Origin: Edaphobacter modestus
GTDB lineage: Bacteria; Acidobacteriota; Terriglobia; Terriglobales; Acidobacteriaceae
Assembly: GCF_004217555.1 (NCBI RefSeq)
Contig: NZ_SHKW01000003.1
Span: forward strand, 1 to 64,000
Reading direction: 5' to 3'
Length of the DNA: 64,000 bases
Positions 26,689 through 35,020 of this stretch are shown here, piece after piece. Positions within the stretch are counted from its first letter, which is position 1, and every line of letters begins with the position of its first letter. The notes under the pieces are model-generated. The model was not told the DNA's origin, did not search any database, and was given only the letters and a program-made list of their open reading frames with translations. The translations under genes and the position numbers were made by a program.

Positions 26689-26771
26689 CTGCATTCTCTC
26701 TCGACTCCGCCCCCTTGTTTCGATCATGCACTTCTCGAACCGGCCATTCTCTGCGTTTTAGGAGCTCCCAA

Positions 26772-27230
26772 ATGACAAATATCGTTCGCATCTTCACGGA
26801 TGGGTCAGCGATCGGCAATCGCGGTCCTGGCGGATGGGGCGCAGTCGTGATCGAGGGGAGCAAACGCAGGGAGATGTCCGGTGCGCTTCCCTGGGCCACG
26901 ATCTCTGAGATGGAACTTCTCGCGGCGGTCGAAGCCCTACGCTCGATTCCACCCGGAACACGAGTTGAACTGCACTCCGATTCCGAACTCCTGATCCACG
27001 GGATGCGAGGTTTCGTCTTTCGGTGGCGCAGCCAGGGATGGAGAAACCGACGAGGTTCGCCACTCCACCATCGAGACCTCTGGACCCAGCTCATCGACTT
27101 GGATGTGCAGCTTCGCATTCGTTGGAAGTGGCTCCGAGGCCACAACGGACATCCTCTGCAATGCCGCGCCGACGCTCTCGCCTATAGCGCAGCCAGGAGC
27201 CTTGTAATTACCCAACGCCTCGCGGCGTGA
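26772..27230 (+). CDS. ribonuclease H (RNase HI family)
   Basis: 152-residue RNase H fold; enzymes of this family cut RNA in RNA-DNA hybrids. Active-site acids are all visible: Asp10 in IFTDGSAIGNRGPGGWGA, Glu48 in SEMELLAAVEAL, Asp70 in LHSDSELLIHG and Asp134 in CRADALAYSAA, with His124 in the flexible loop GHNGHP. The ATG at 26772 places the first beta-strand at the N-terminus; the longer open frame upstream overlaps the preceding gene in another frame. It is 83 bp downstream of the VWA gene, on the same strand. Its place in an accessory island suggests plasmid or phage origin rather than the housekeeping rnhA. Confidence 0.88.
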   Translation: MTNIVRIFTDGSAIGNRGPGGWGAVVIEGSKRREMSGALPWATISEMELLAAVEALRSIPPGTRVELHSDSELLIHGMRGFVFRWRSQGWRNRRGSPLHHRDLWTQLIDLDVQLRIRWKWLRGHNGHPLQCRADALAYSAARSLVITQRLAA

Positions 27231-27295
27231 TCCGTCCTTTCACTTGCCCGTTTGCACGCTTGGAAATACCACTACTTCAACTGGAGACTTTCGCA

Positions 27296-27901
27296 ATGAC
27301 TTCGATGACTGAAAATTACTCGTTATTTGAAATTGATACCGAACTGGATGACATCCTCGAGCAGATCGAGGAGCAGGTCGAGACTGAGGGAGAACCCTCC
27401 GAAGAGCTGCTGTTACGCTTCCGGGAGTTTTGCGCCGCTCACGGAGAGAAGGTCGATCGGATCGGCCGCTTCGTGCGAATGATGGAAGCACGCGAACAAT
27501 ACTGCCGCGCGGAGGCGGTTCGGCTCGGCGAACGGGCTCGCTCGACAGCAAACAAGGTAGACAGAACCAAATCGATGGTCCTGTTCTACCTGATGAGCCG
27601 AGAGCTCCGAAAGATCGAGGGCCGGGAATTTACGTTCCGAGTTCAGAAGAACAGTCAGGATTCCGTTCGCATCCTCGATGAGTCGAGCTTGCCGACGGCT
27701 TACCGCAAGATCGAGGCACGAGTCGACGGGGTTCTCTGGGAAACGGTTCTCTCCTGTCTACCAGAAGAGCTGGAACGCGCGATGGCAGCTTGCGTTCACG
27801 AGACAAAGCCTGATACCGAAGCGATCAAGGCAGCTTCGATTCGTCAGGAGGAGGTCGCCGGAGCTGAAGTGCGCCGCGGCTCTCACCTGCGGGTGGCTTG
27901 A
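27296..27901 (+). CDS. Siphovirus Gp157-family protein
   Basis: 201-residue protein with the two-part layout of Gp157: an N-terminal helical coiled-coil-prone half (about residues 10-90, EIDTELDDILEQIEEQVETE) and a C-terminal half with the typical GREFTFRVQKNSQDSVRILD and LPTAYRKIE. Gp157 proteins occur in phages and mobile elements and have been linked to phage resistance; the mechanism is unclear. GGAG lies 9 nt before the ATG at 27296. It follows the RNase H gene closely, so both probably share the MoxR-operon transcript. Confidence 0.8.
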   Translation: MTSMTENYSLFEIDTELDDILEQIEEQVETEGEPSEELLLRFREFCAAHGEKVDRIGRFVRMMEAREQYCRAEAVRLGERARSTANKVDRTKSMVLFYLMSRELRKIEGREFTFRVQKNSQDSVRILDESSLPTAYRKIEARVDGVLWETVLSCLPEELERAMAACVHETKPDTEAIKAASIRQEEVAGAEVRRGSHLRVA

Positions 27902-28400
27902 ATCCTAAGAGATACGGAGATTCTGGTTCGAACCGATGACCTCTTCCACGCCATTCGGCAACATCGCGCAACTCATTGAAACTGCATGGTACCGACCGCA
28001 CCCTACACCCACGCTACACACGGGATTTTTCCCTTATTGGACCCTTTCAGGGCTTTTGGAAAGACTTCAAACAAGAACGTGGGCGGCACACTTTACCGAT
28101 CACATCGTTCGCGGGACCAGATAAGATTCGCACCTAACTTCGCTCAGGAAAGAACGGAACAGGCCCGTCAGCCGAGCGCGAAGTTCGCCCTTAAGTAGAG
28201 ATCGCGCAAGGTGATTGCTGGCTAATCGAACAGCAGGCAGTCAGCGCAAGTTCACGCGACAGTCTGCTGTAGTCGTCAAGTGAAGCTCAAGATCCTCTCC
28301 GTCTGTCACTTGGCGTTTGGCAAGACCGACGACAAGCGCCGGAGGGACGATGCTACCCTGAATGTGTTCAGATATTGAACCTCAGCGGTGAAAACAATCA
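27902..28400. other. 499-bp intergenic stretch
   Basis: No supported gene. Short open frames near 27936-28198 lack ribosome-binding sites and protein-like composition. The region separates the Gp157 gene from the ATPase/DUF4276 pair and must hold the promoter of that pair, but I see no clear -35/-10 match. Confidence 0.4.
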
Positions 28401-29693
28401 ATGGCAAGAATAGAAGGTATCCGCATACGTAACTTCCGATCACTGCGTGACGTGACGCTCGGGAGAGTATTGAGTGTTCAGAAACCGGAACCTCTCACGC
28501 CGATGACTGCTGTGATCGGCAAGAATGGGGTAGGTAAAAGCACTCTCTTCGACGCTTTTGGTTTTTTGGCAGATTGCCTCAAGACGGGTGTAGAGGAGGC
28601 GTTTGATGCTCGAGGACGCGGTGGATTTGAGCGAGTAAGGTCCCAAGGAACACAGGGTCCAATTGAATTTGAGGTCTATTACAAGGAAGAAGGAAACGCA
28701 CGGCCAATAACATATGAGCTCTCAATCGACAGAGATTCGTCGGGGCGGCCGTTTGTCCTAAAGGAGCGCCTTCGTCAGAGACGCAAGGGCCAAAAACACG
28801 GATGGCCGTTCTCCTTTCTCATTCTCAACGAGGGAAGAGGAATAGCTTGGAAGGGCGAAGAGGAAGGCCGCCAAATTGACGAGAGCAGTGAGCAGTTTGA
28901 TCTCTCTCACCTGATCGAGACCATAGAAAAGAACGAGGACAAAGAAGAGAGCCGCGAAACAGAAGTTGTCGAACTCGACGATAAGCGCAAGCTTGGAATC
29001 GCAACGCTCGGTTCATTGAAACAGCACCCCCGCATCTCTGCTTTTCGTCGCTTCATTGAGGGCTGGTACTTGAGTTATTTCAGACCTGATGCTGCGCGCA
29101 GTCTGCCACTGGCGGGACCGCAGAAGCACCTCAACATCCACGGAGACAATCTCGGAAATGTAGTTCAATTCATGGAGCGGGAATATCCTAAGAAGTTTCG
29201 TACGATCCTTGATCGCATTGCGGAAAAGATCCCAGGTATTAAGAAAATTGATACCGAGAAGACTCCAGATGGACGACTTCTCCTGCGTTTTAACGATAAA
29301 GGCTTTGAAGATCCCTTCTATGCCCAGCAAATGTCAGACGGAACATTGAAAGTATTTGCATACCTACTGCTGTTAGAAGACCCTCTACCACCGCCATTTC
29401 TGTGCGTGGAAGAACCCGAAAACGGCTTGTACCACAAACTTCTAGAAGCTCTTGCGAAGGAGTTTCGAGATCATGCGTCCAACCAACGAGCCGGATCACA
29501 GGTATTTGTTACAACCCACCAGCCCTATTTTGTTGATGCTCTTTCCCCGAAAGAGGTCTGGGTATTGGAAAAAGGAGAGGACGGATTTTCTGTCCTTCGA
29601 CGCGCCAGCGACGATTTGACGGTTGACAACATGGTTGAGCAAGGACTCCCTCTGGGCGGCCTCTGGTACAGCGATTATTTGGATGCGAGGTAA
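28401..29693 (+). CDS. AAA ATPase (SMC/RecF/OLD-like, AAA_21) of a two-gene defence-like pair
   Basis: 430-residue ABC-type ATPase. The N-terminus IEGIRIRNFRSLRDVTL is the usual RecF/OLD opening strand. Walker A is GKNGVGKST (about 40-48). The signature and Walker B regions are QMSDGTLKVFAYLLLL and FLCVEEPENGLYHKL (about residue 335), with the H-loop VFVTTHQPYF (about 370). The middle (about 130-210) is variable and charged. It is followed after 2 nt by a DUF4276-type gene. ATPase plus TOPRIM-like pairs of this layout (AbiL, PARIS) abort phage infection, so a defence role is inferred. Confidence 0.8.
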   Translation: MARIEGIRIRNFRSLRDVTLGRVLSVQKPEPLTPMTAVIGKNGVGKSTLFDAFGFLADCLKTGVEEAFDARGRGGFERVRSQGTQGPIEFEVYYKEEGNARPITYELSIDRDSSGRPFVLKERLRQRRKGQKHGWPFSFLILNEGRGIAWKGEEEGRQIDESSEQFDLSHLIETIEKNEDKEESRETEVVELDDKRKLGIATLGSLKQHPRISAFRRFIEGWYLSYFRPDAARSLPLAGPQKHLNIHGDNLGNVVQFMEREYPKKFRTILDRIAEKIPGIKKIDTEKTPDGRLLLRFNDKGFEDPFYAQQMSDGTLKVFAYLLLLEDPLPPPFLCVEEPENGLYHKLLEALAKEFRDHASNQRAGSQVFVTTHQPYFVDALSPKEVWVLEKGEDGFSVLRRASDDLTVDNMVEQGLPLGGLWYSDYLDAR

Positions 29694-29695
29694 CC

Positions 29696-30349
29696 GTGCA
29701 TCTCGAAATCCTCGTTGAAGATGTCTCAGGAAAAAAAGCCTTAGAAATCCTAATTCCTAAGCTTATGAATGCAGAAGACACATTTCGCGTTCACGCTTAT
29801 AAAGGCATCGGTCGCATTCCGAAGAACATGAGGGATACGGATGACGCGAACAAGCGAATTCTTCTCGACAATCTTCCAAAGCTTCTGAAGGGGTATGGCA
29901 GAACATTTGAGGGTTATCCTGCTACAACGCCTTCTGCAGTCATATTGGTGTGCGACCTGGATAGCAAATCCCTTGGCAGCTTTTTAGTCGAATTGAATGG
30001 GATTCTAAACGGCTGTCATCCTGCGCCTGTTACGCGCTTTTGTATAGCCATCGAGGAAGGCGAGGCGTGGCTTTTGGGTGATATTCCGGCGGTCAAGACA
30101 GCATATCCAAATGCAGATGACGAGATATTGGATTCATATGTGAATGACAGCATTTGCGGCACCTGGGAGACCCTCGCGAACGCCGTATACCAAGGTGGAG
30201 AAAAGGGATTATCGGCAAAGGGATGGCAAAGCGTAGGTGCCGAAAAATCCCAATGGGCAGAAAAGATCACGCCTCATATGGATATTGAAACCAACAATTC
30301 GCCCAGTTTTACTTTTTTTCGGGATACCGTGCGTACTTTAGTCAATTAG
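29696..30349 (+). CDS. DUF4276-like (TOPRIM-type) effector candidate
   Basis: 217-residue protein starting at GTG 29696, 2 nt after the ATPase stop. DUF4276-like marks: an early acidic strand end (LEILVEDVSGKKALEIL), a TOPRIM-like acidic pair in AVILVCDLDSKS, and CIAIEEGEAWLLGD, which corresponds to the IELHEFEALL block of the family. These acids would form a metal site of a nuclease. The match is moderate and the exact family name needs a profile search. Tight coupling to the ATPase argues for a two-component system. Confidence 0.65.
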   Translation: MHLEILVEDVSGKKALEILIPKLMNAEDTFRVHAYKGIGRIPKNMRDTDDANKRILLDNLPKLLKGYGRTFEGYPATTPSAVILVCDLDSKSLGSFLVELNGILNGCHPAPVTRFCIAIEEGEAWLLGDIPAVKTAYPNADDEILDSYVNDSICGTWETLANAVYQGGEKGLSAKGWQSVGAEKSQWAEKITPHMDIETNNSPSFTFFRDTVRTLVN

Positions 30350-30522
30350 GGCATTTGGGCAAGCGCCCTTCGAAGGAGCACGCATCGAGCGCAAGCCGAC
30401 GGCGAATTGGCAATTAGGGTTATTCGACGCCGGCGGTGCCTACTGCTCATGGAGCTAAGGATTGATGGCCATGTTGTGGGAGTGCTGTCCGGCCAGGCCA
30501 TGACCTCTGATCTGTCCGGCCG

Positions 30523-30876
30523 CTACTCATCTTCGGATGATTCAAGCCCCGCAGCAAAATCAGGCATGGGCATCGGCTGAATCGACGCAAGCTGATAGTA
30601 GAGCCGGTGGAGCGGGCTGTCCGGTGCACAAGCCTCCATCAGCGGCCGCGCCCGCTCAACGATACCGGCGCCTATCGGAGGCATATTCGGGCTTACAGCA
30701 TGGAACCCTCCCACAGAAACGCAATTGCTGACCAGAACCTGCATCGCGGTGTTGCCCCACTCTGCACTACGCAGCTCACTTACGGTTAGTAGGTGGAGCG
30801 CAAAGAACGGGTGAGAGAAGGCGAGGTTCTTCGGCGCATGGCAAAGCAGTGAGAGCGCTCTGCGGTACCTATCCAT
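30523..30876 (-). CDS. hypothetical protein, 5' end cut by a transposon border
   Basis: 117 codons from ATG 30876. The frame stays open upstream to about 30902, reading QPTEGLHSEDMDRYRRALSL, exactly where the iterated TTTGTCA repeats begin. The true N-terminus was therefore probably lost. The remaining sequence is helical and soluble (ALSLLCHAPKNLAFSHPFFA, ending FAAGLESSEDE). No family is recognised. It is on the strand opposite to the ATPase/DUF4276 pair, 173 bp from its end. Confidence 0.45.
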   Translation of the reverse strand: MDRYRRALSLLCHAPKNLAFSHPFFALHLLTVSELRSAEWGNTAMQVLVSNCVSVGGFHAVSPNMPPIGAGIVERARPLMEACAPDSPLHRLYYQLASIQPMPMPDFAAGLESSEDE

Positions 30877-30903
30877 ATCTTCAGAGTGAAGCCCTTCTGT
30901 AGG

Positions 30904-30967
30904 TTGTCAAAATAAGTGAAATCTTTGTCAGAAATAGTGAAATAGTTTGTCAGAAATAAATGAATTT
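30904..30967 (+). repeat. three tandem ~22-bp repeats at a transposon-like terminus
   Basis: Three imperfect copies: 30904 (TTGTCAAAATAAGTGAAATC), 30924 (TTTGTCAGAAATAGTGAAAT) and 30946 (TTTGTCAGAAATAAATGAAT). All share TTTGTCA followed by AATA and TGAA. A TGTCA end with tandem inner copies is the pattern of transposase-binding sites in Tn7/Tn552/Mu-like (rve) transposons. The gene on the left ends here. Confidence 0.55.
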
Positions 30968-30994
30968 CCTGTGCGTCGCTGGACGCATAAGCTT

Positions 30995-31033
30995 ACAAAC
31001 GGCCCATTCGAGAGTCTCGAATGGGCCGTTTGT
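30995..31033. terminator. perfect 19-bp inverted repeat
   Basis: ACAAACGGCCCATTCGAGA and TCTCGAATGGGCCGTTTGT pair perfectly around a single G. The core CCCATTCGA/TCGAATGGG is shared with the hairpin at 10053-10089. It lies just after the stop of a minus-strand gene fragment (31039), so it fits an intrinsic terminator in the transposon border. Confidence 0.6.
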
Positions 31034-31038
31034 GGTGT

Positions 31039-31123
31039 TCATTGGACACTCTCCTCCGCTTCGACTTCGCGCGCCTGCTTTCCCATCGCTTCCACTATGC
31101 CCTTGTAAGTGGAGTGCCCGGCT
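31039..31123 (-). pseudogene. C-terminal fragment of an unidentified gene cut by IS3
   Basis: Before the IS3 end, the minus strand encodes HSTYKGIVEAMGKQAREVEA and then a stop at 31039-31041. The tail style recalls IstA/rve transposases, which would suit the nearby TGTCA-type repeats, but 27 residues are too few to decide. Confidence 0.3.
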
Positions 31124-31169
31124 TGCTTTGTACCAGTGACTAAGAGACACACTGGAACGAGGAGAGCAT

Positions 31170-31451
31170 ATGGCACGAGGCAAGAGGTATCAGCCAGAGC
31201 AGGTGGTGAACCTGCTCCGTCAGATCGAAGTAGCAGTGGCGAACGGGAAGACGACAGCGCAGGCGTGCAAGGAAGCGGAGATTGTGGAGCAGACGTACTT
31301 CCGTTGGCGCAAGGAGTATGGCGGTCTGCAGGTGGATCAGGCGAAGCGGCTGAAGGAGCTTGAGCAGGAGAACGCGAAGCTGAAGCGGTTGGTCGCTGAG
31401 CTGAGCCTGGACAAGCTTGTGTTGAAGGACATCGCGGCGGGAAACTTCTAA
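31170..31451 (+). CDS. IS3-family OrfA (DNA-binding)
   Basis: 93 residues: N-terminal helix-turn-helix (ARGKRYQPEQVVNLLRQIEV, then CKEAEIVEQTYFRWRKEYG) and a C-terminal leucine zipper (LKELEQENAKLKRLVAELSL). The ATG follows GAGGAG by 5 nt. Near its end the heptamer GGGAAAC (31439-31445) is placed in the G-GGA-AAC phase needed for -1 slippage into OrfB. Confidence 0.9.
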   Translation: MARGKRYQPEQVVNLLRQIEVAVANGKTTAQACKEAEIVEQTYFRWRKEYGGLQVDQAKRLKELEQENAKLKRLVAELSLDKLVLKDIAAGNF

Positions 31452-32374
31452 GCCCTGAGCGACGGCGCAGTGCGGTCAGCCATGCCTGTGAGCATGGAGT
31501 CAGTGAGCGGCATGCGTGCCTGCTGTTGGGGCAGCCTCGAGGCACGCAACGCTACCGGCCGACACAGCGTGAAGACGAAGATGCTCTGACTCAGGCCATC
31601 GTTGCCCTTGCCAGCCAGTATGGCCGCTATGGGTATCGCCGGATCACGGCGCTACTCCAGCGAGCCGGCTGGCAGGTGGGCAAGGACCGAGTCGAACGCA
31701 TCTGGCGTCGCGAAGGGCTGAAGGTGCCAAAGAAGCAGAAGCCAAGAGGACGGTTGTGGCTCAACGATGGCTCGTGCGTGCGGCTCAGGCCGACACATCC
31801 CAACCATGTGTGGAGCTACGACTTCGTGAGCGCGCGAACGCACGATGGCCGAAGTGTGCGCATCCTGAACCTGATCGATGAATCCACGCGGGAGTGTCTG
31901 ATGATCCAGGCCGAACGGCGCTGGAGCAGCGCTAAGGTGATCGGCGCTCTGGCTGATGTCATGGTCTTGAAAGGAGTACCAGAACACGTACGTTCAGACA
32001 ACGGTCCTGAGTTCGTCGCGAAGGATCTGCGCAAATGGCTTTCGGATACAGGAGCAAAGACACTGTATATCGAACCCGGCTCTCCCTGGGAAAACGGCTA
32101 CTGTGAGAGCTTCAACTCGAAGCTGCGGGATGAGTTCCTCAACGGAGAGATCTTCTACTCCATCAAAGAGCTTCGCGTGCTGGCCGAACGCTGGCGCGTC
32201 CACTACAACACCGTCAGACCACACTCCTCGCTGGGATATACACCACCAGCTCCGGAAGCCTGGCTGACCGCAACGAGCAAGGGGCATGGAGAAGTGGAAA
32301 CCGCTTCGCGCTTCCCACTTCTCCACACCCCAGACGGCGAATATCTGAACTCAGAGATAAACGCGCTACACTAA
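31445..32374 (+). CDS. IS3-family OrfB transposase, made by -1 frameshift
   Basis: DDE integrase-type transposase. After slippage at GGGAAAC the reading continues LLSPERRRSAVSHACEHGVS. The catalytic core has Asp in HVWSYDFVSARTHDG, Asp in HVRSDNGPEFVAKD and Glu in YCESFNSKLRDEFLNG, and the family ending VHYNTVRPHSSLGYTPPAP. All three acidic residues are present and the frame is unbroken to 32374, so the element should be able to move. The protein is expected mainly as an OrfAB fusion; an internal start near 31526 would cut off the N-terminal part. Confidence 0.9.
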   Translation, partial: LLSPERRRSAVSHACEHGVSERHACLLLGQPRGTQRYRPTQREDEDALTQAIVALASQYGRYGYRRITALLQRAGWQVGKDRVERIWRREGLKVPKKQKPRGRLWLNDGSCVRLRPTHPNHVWSYDFVSARTHDGRSVRILNLIDESTRECLMIQAERRWSSAKVIGALADVMVLKGVPEHVRSDNGPEFVAKDLRKWLSDTGAKTLYIEPGSPWENGYCESFNSKLRDEFLNGEIFYSIKELRVLAERWRVHYNTVRPHSSLGYTPPAPEAWLTATSKGHGEVETASRFPLLHTPDGEYLNSEINALH

Positions 32375-33241
32375 CTCCTCACTGGTACAAAACATCGGGC
32401 AAGCCACGCGGGCTACCTCTTCTCCTTCGCTTGCCATGGTGGCAGATGTTCCGATGCAGATCGGCGGCTTAAGCCGGCAGAGCCGATCACGTACCCGCCG
32501 CACAAGCATTGCAACGTCGGCACCTTGTCGACCCCGATATGTGTGGAGTTCATCCAGAACAAGGAAATCTAATCCGTCAGCATTAGAAATTACCGTGCGA
32601 TCTCGTTCACTCTGCCGCGTCATCAGCAGCTCAAGCATCATGAAGTTAGTCAGCAAGATGTCAGGTTTTGACTTTCGAATCAATTCGCGCTCGTCGTCGT
32701 TCTCTTGGCCGGTGTACCTGGCAAACGTTGGACGCAAATTGTCGGACAACCCCGATTGCTCGACGAACTTTTCAAGCTCCTTTAGCTGGCTGTTCGCCAG
32801 TGCATTCATTGGATAGATGACAATCGCTCTTGTTCTCGGCGGCTCCCCCGCAGCACGCGCTCGGATGGCGGAGTCAATGATTGGAATAAAGAAACAGAGC
32901 GATTTCCCGGAGCCAGTGCCGGTGGTGACGACGAAACTTTGGCCTGCTGTCGCTTTGGCGACGGATTGTGCCTGATGTCGAAACAGAGTGATGGGCTGAC
33001 CATCTATCTGGAAAACGCGTGCTGTCTCAGGATGCAGGGTTCCTTCAGTTACAAGGTGCTGCACACTCGCTTCTCGTTCATAATGCGGATTGATGCTGAT
33101 GAGCGGTTCCGGCCAGAAACGACCACTCGCATAAAGCGCGTCCACCTGGGTCCGGATGTCCTGGGCGCGGATCTGGGTGAAAGATCGCGCAAAGCGCTCG
33201 TAGTCGTTTACGAGAGCGCCGTCTAAATTGAATACATCCAT
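32366..33241 (-). pseudogene. large superfamily-2 helicase, truncated by IS3
   Basis: The N-terminal ~280 residues of a DEAD/DEAH helicase. MDVFNLDGALVNDYERFARS is the family start. Q-motif region LFRHQAQSVAKA, Walker A VVTTGTGSGKSL, motif II LVLDELHTYRGRQGADV and motif III IGTSATMAS are intact. After ARVACPM the frame enters the IS3 inverted repeat and soon stops. Full-length relatives, with a C-terminal DUF1998-type region, are over 1500 residues and are common in defence islands. The second RecA domain is missing, so no helicase activity is expected. Confidence 0.8.
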
Positions 33242-33527
33242 ATGCTTCTATTCACTCCCAGAGGACCAAGGTTACTGAAAATAAAGGGAATAAGCCAGCA
33301 CTGCCTACGCGCAAAATTACAGAGCTCTTCGGACGCTCACGCGGCATCGCAAGGACAAGCTGCGGAGCTGATTGTAATTGTTGGGGTGCCAAGTTCGATA
33401 ACACTAAACCAGGCCGCTTGAGGTTTGCCATTGCCAAAGCTGAAACTTGTGGTCAGCCGCGACGGAAAGCAAATTTCGATTAAAGTTCCCACCAGTTGGG
33501 ATATGTAAGGAGTCGCCGAGAGAGATC

Positions 33528-34463
33528 TCAGGCTGGGACAGCGACCGGCCTTTGTCTGCCAACCTGCGTGCTCTCGAGTTGACGGATAAAAGACCTCACC
33601 AGCGCGCTCACAGCCTTCGATTGATTGTCTGATCGTGAGATCAGATAAGTCTTCAGCGAAAGCGAATCTTCCACAAGTGGGCGGACAGTCACACCATCAC
33701 GCGCAATGCGAAGCGCGCCCGCCTTCACGACGAAGGCGATCCAGCTTCCTTCAGCCACACAGGGGAACGCTTCTTCTGGCGCCGTGACGTGTTGAATTCT
33801 CTGGGGCGCGATCCCTTTGGCCTCAGCCGTTGTCATCACGTTATCGTAGACCGTTGGATGTAACCGGCGTTCGAACAGAATCCAGCACCGATCTGCCAAC
33901 TGCTCGAGAGTGACAGAGGCGTGTCGCGCCAGCACATCTTCTTCTGACATCGCGATATAGAAGGGCGCCTCTCCGATCTTGGCCGTTGTGAGCAACGGAG
34001 ACTCAGGAGGTTCCGTCGCGATTCCCAGGTCCAGTCCTCCGGCGAGGATTTCATGGGCCAAATCGAACGAGTATTGGCTGGACAGTTCGATTCTCATGCG
34101 AGGGAACTTTGCCTGTTGAACGGAAATCAACGTGGAGGACAGAAAGGGATCGGCATAAGGCGATCTACCAACATGAAGGACGAGGTCCGCATCCTGCATC
34201 GCGGCGCGGGCCGCCTTGAACGCTCGGTCACCATAAAGAAGCGCGATGCGGGCCTTTTCGACATAGGCGCGGCCGGCCTTATTCAGTTGTACTTTTTTTC
34301 GATCTCGGTCGAAGAGTCGTCCGCCCAGCTTCGCTTCGAGCTCTGCGATATTCCGCGAGATCACCGGTTGGCTGACGTGCATCTTTTGTGCCGCCAGAGT
34401 GAAGTTCAGTTCTTCCGATAGCACAATGACCGACTCCATATACTTCGTTTCGTTGCGTGCCAT
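33528..34463 (-). CDS. LysR-family transcriptional regulator
   Basis: 311-residue LysR protein. The winged helix-turn-helix is at residues about 5-65 (LNFTLAAQKMHVSQPVISRN, then LEAKLGGRLFDRDRKKVQL). A periplasmic-binding-protein-like effector domain follows (about 90-300; GGLDLGIATEPPESPLLT). The ATG at 34463 fits the family N-terminus; an open frame extends 57 codons further up without resemblance. No divergent target gene starts nearby: the next plus-strand gene is 558 bp away. The regulated gene is therefore unclear. Confidence 0.88.
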   Translation of the reverse strand: MARNETKYMESVIVLSEELNFTLAAQKMHVSQPVISRNIAELEAKLGGRLFDRDRKKVQLNKAGRAYVEKARIALLYGDRAFKAARAAMQDADLVLHVGRSPYADPFLSSTLISVQQAKFPRMRIELSSQYSFDLAHEILAGGLDLGIATEPPESPLLTTAKIGEAPFYIAMSEEDVLARHASVTLEQLADRCWILFERRLHPTVYDNVMTTAEAKGIAPQRIQHVTAPEEAFPCVAEGSWIAFVVKAGALRIARDGVTVRPLVEDSLSLKTYLISRSDNQSKAVSALVRSFIRQLESTQVGRQRPVAVPA

Positions 34464-35020
34464 AACCCCGCTCCTATTGCTGCTCGACGGTTTGTGGGAT
34501 GGGAGGAAACTGGCTGCTTTGTCAGGGCTAATTACTATGTGAAACAACCTGGGGATTCTCGACAAAGTCTTGCGCGATACATGGCAAACAACGGATCTAA
34601 ACTGCGGTTTGCTCAGAGACAAAGGCCATCCCATCGCCGGATGCCCATGTGTTTTAGACGCAGTTAAATGGTTCTCGGACGCGAAAGATAGATTCAGGAG
34701 AGAACTCTTATTCCTTTTCGATATAACAGACCTTCAATTCTGTATTGGACTTCGCTGTGCAAATGGCGAATCGTAATTGCATAGAGTGCGATAAGGTCTG
34801 CCTGCCACAGAATCAGCCTTTCCCCGGTGTTCGATCAGGGCATTCGGTCGCAGCATGATCGTTCGGCCTCCCGGCCGGCACTCGCTGGAGAACCTTCATG
34901 TCGGAACACCGCGCCTTCGTGGGTCATACCCCTTCCAAATCCGCAACCATTGCGGGAATCTTCAACTCTCGGCAATTCCTGACCGCCTTGTTGCCGGTGG
35001 TTTCAGCGATGTAGACCTCT
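34464..35020. other. 557-bp intergenic stretch
   Basis: No gene supported. A weak sigma-54-like match, TTGGACTTCGCTGTGCA (near 34746), has GG-N10-GC spacing but a poor -12 element and lies about 270 bp from the next gene. Otherwise nothing is recognised. Confidence 0.35.

Larger units (their letters stand above)
31124..32394 (+). mobile_element. IS3-family insertion sequence, apparently intact
   Basis: About 1.27 kb. Terminal inverted repeats: TGCTTTGTACCAGTGAC at the left (31124) and, reverse-complemented, TGTTTTGTACCAGTGAG at the right (ending 32394). It contains orfA and orfB joined by a -1 frameshift site. I see no clear target duplication in the flanks, which suggests an adjacent deletion. 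The right end truncates a helicase gene. Confidence 0.85.

Noticed and set aside
27936..28198. Two short plus-strand frames
   Set aside because: No ribosome-binding sites, overlapping each other, composition not protein-like.
30904..30967. Possible CRISPR repeats
   Set aside because: Units of about 22 bp are directly adjacent with no unique spacers, and they fit transposase-binding sites better.
34746..34762. Sigma-54 promoter candidate
   Set aside because: GG-N10-GC spacing is present but the -12 half is poor and the next gene starts about 260 bp away.
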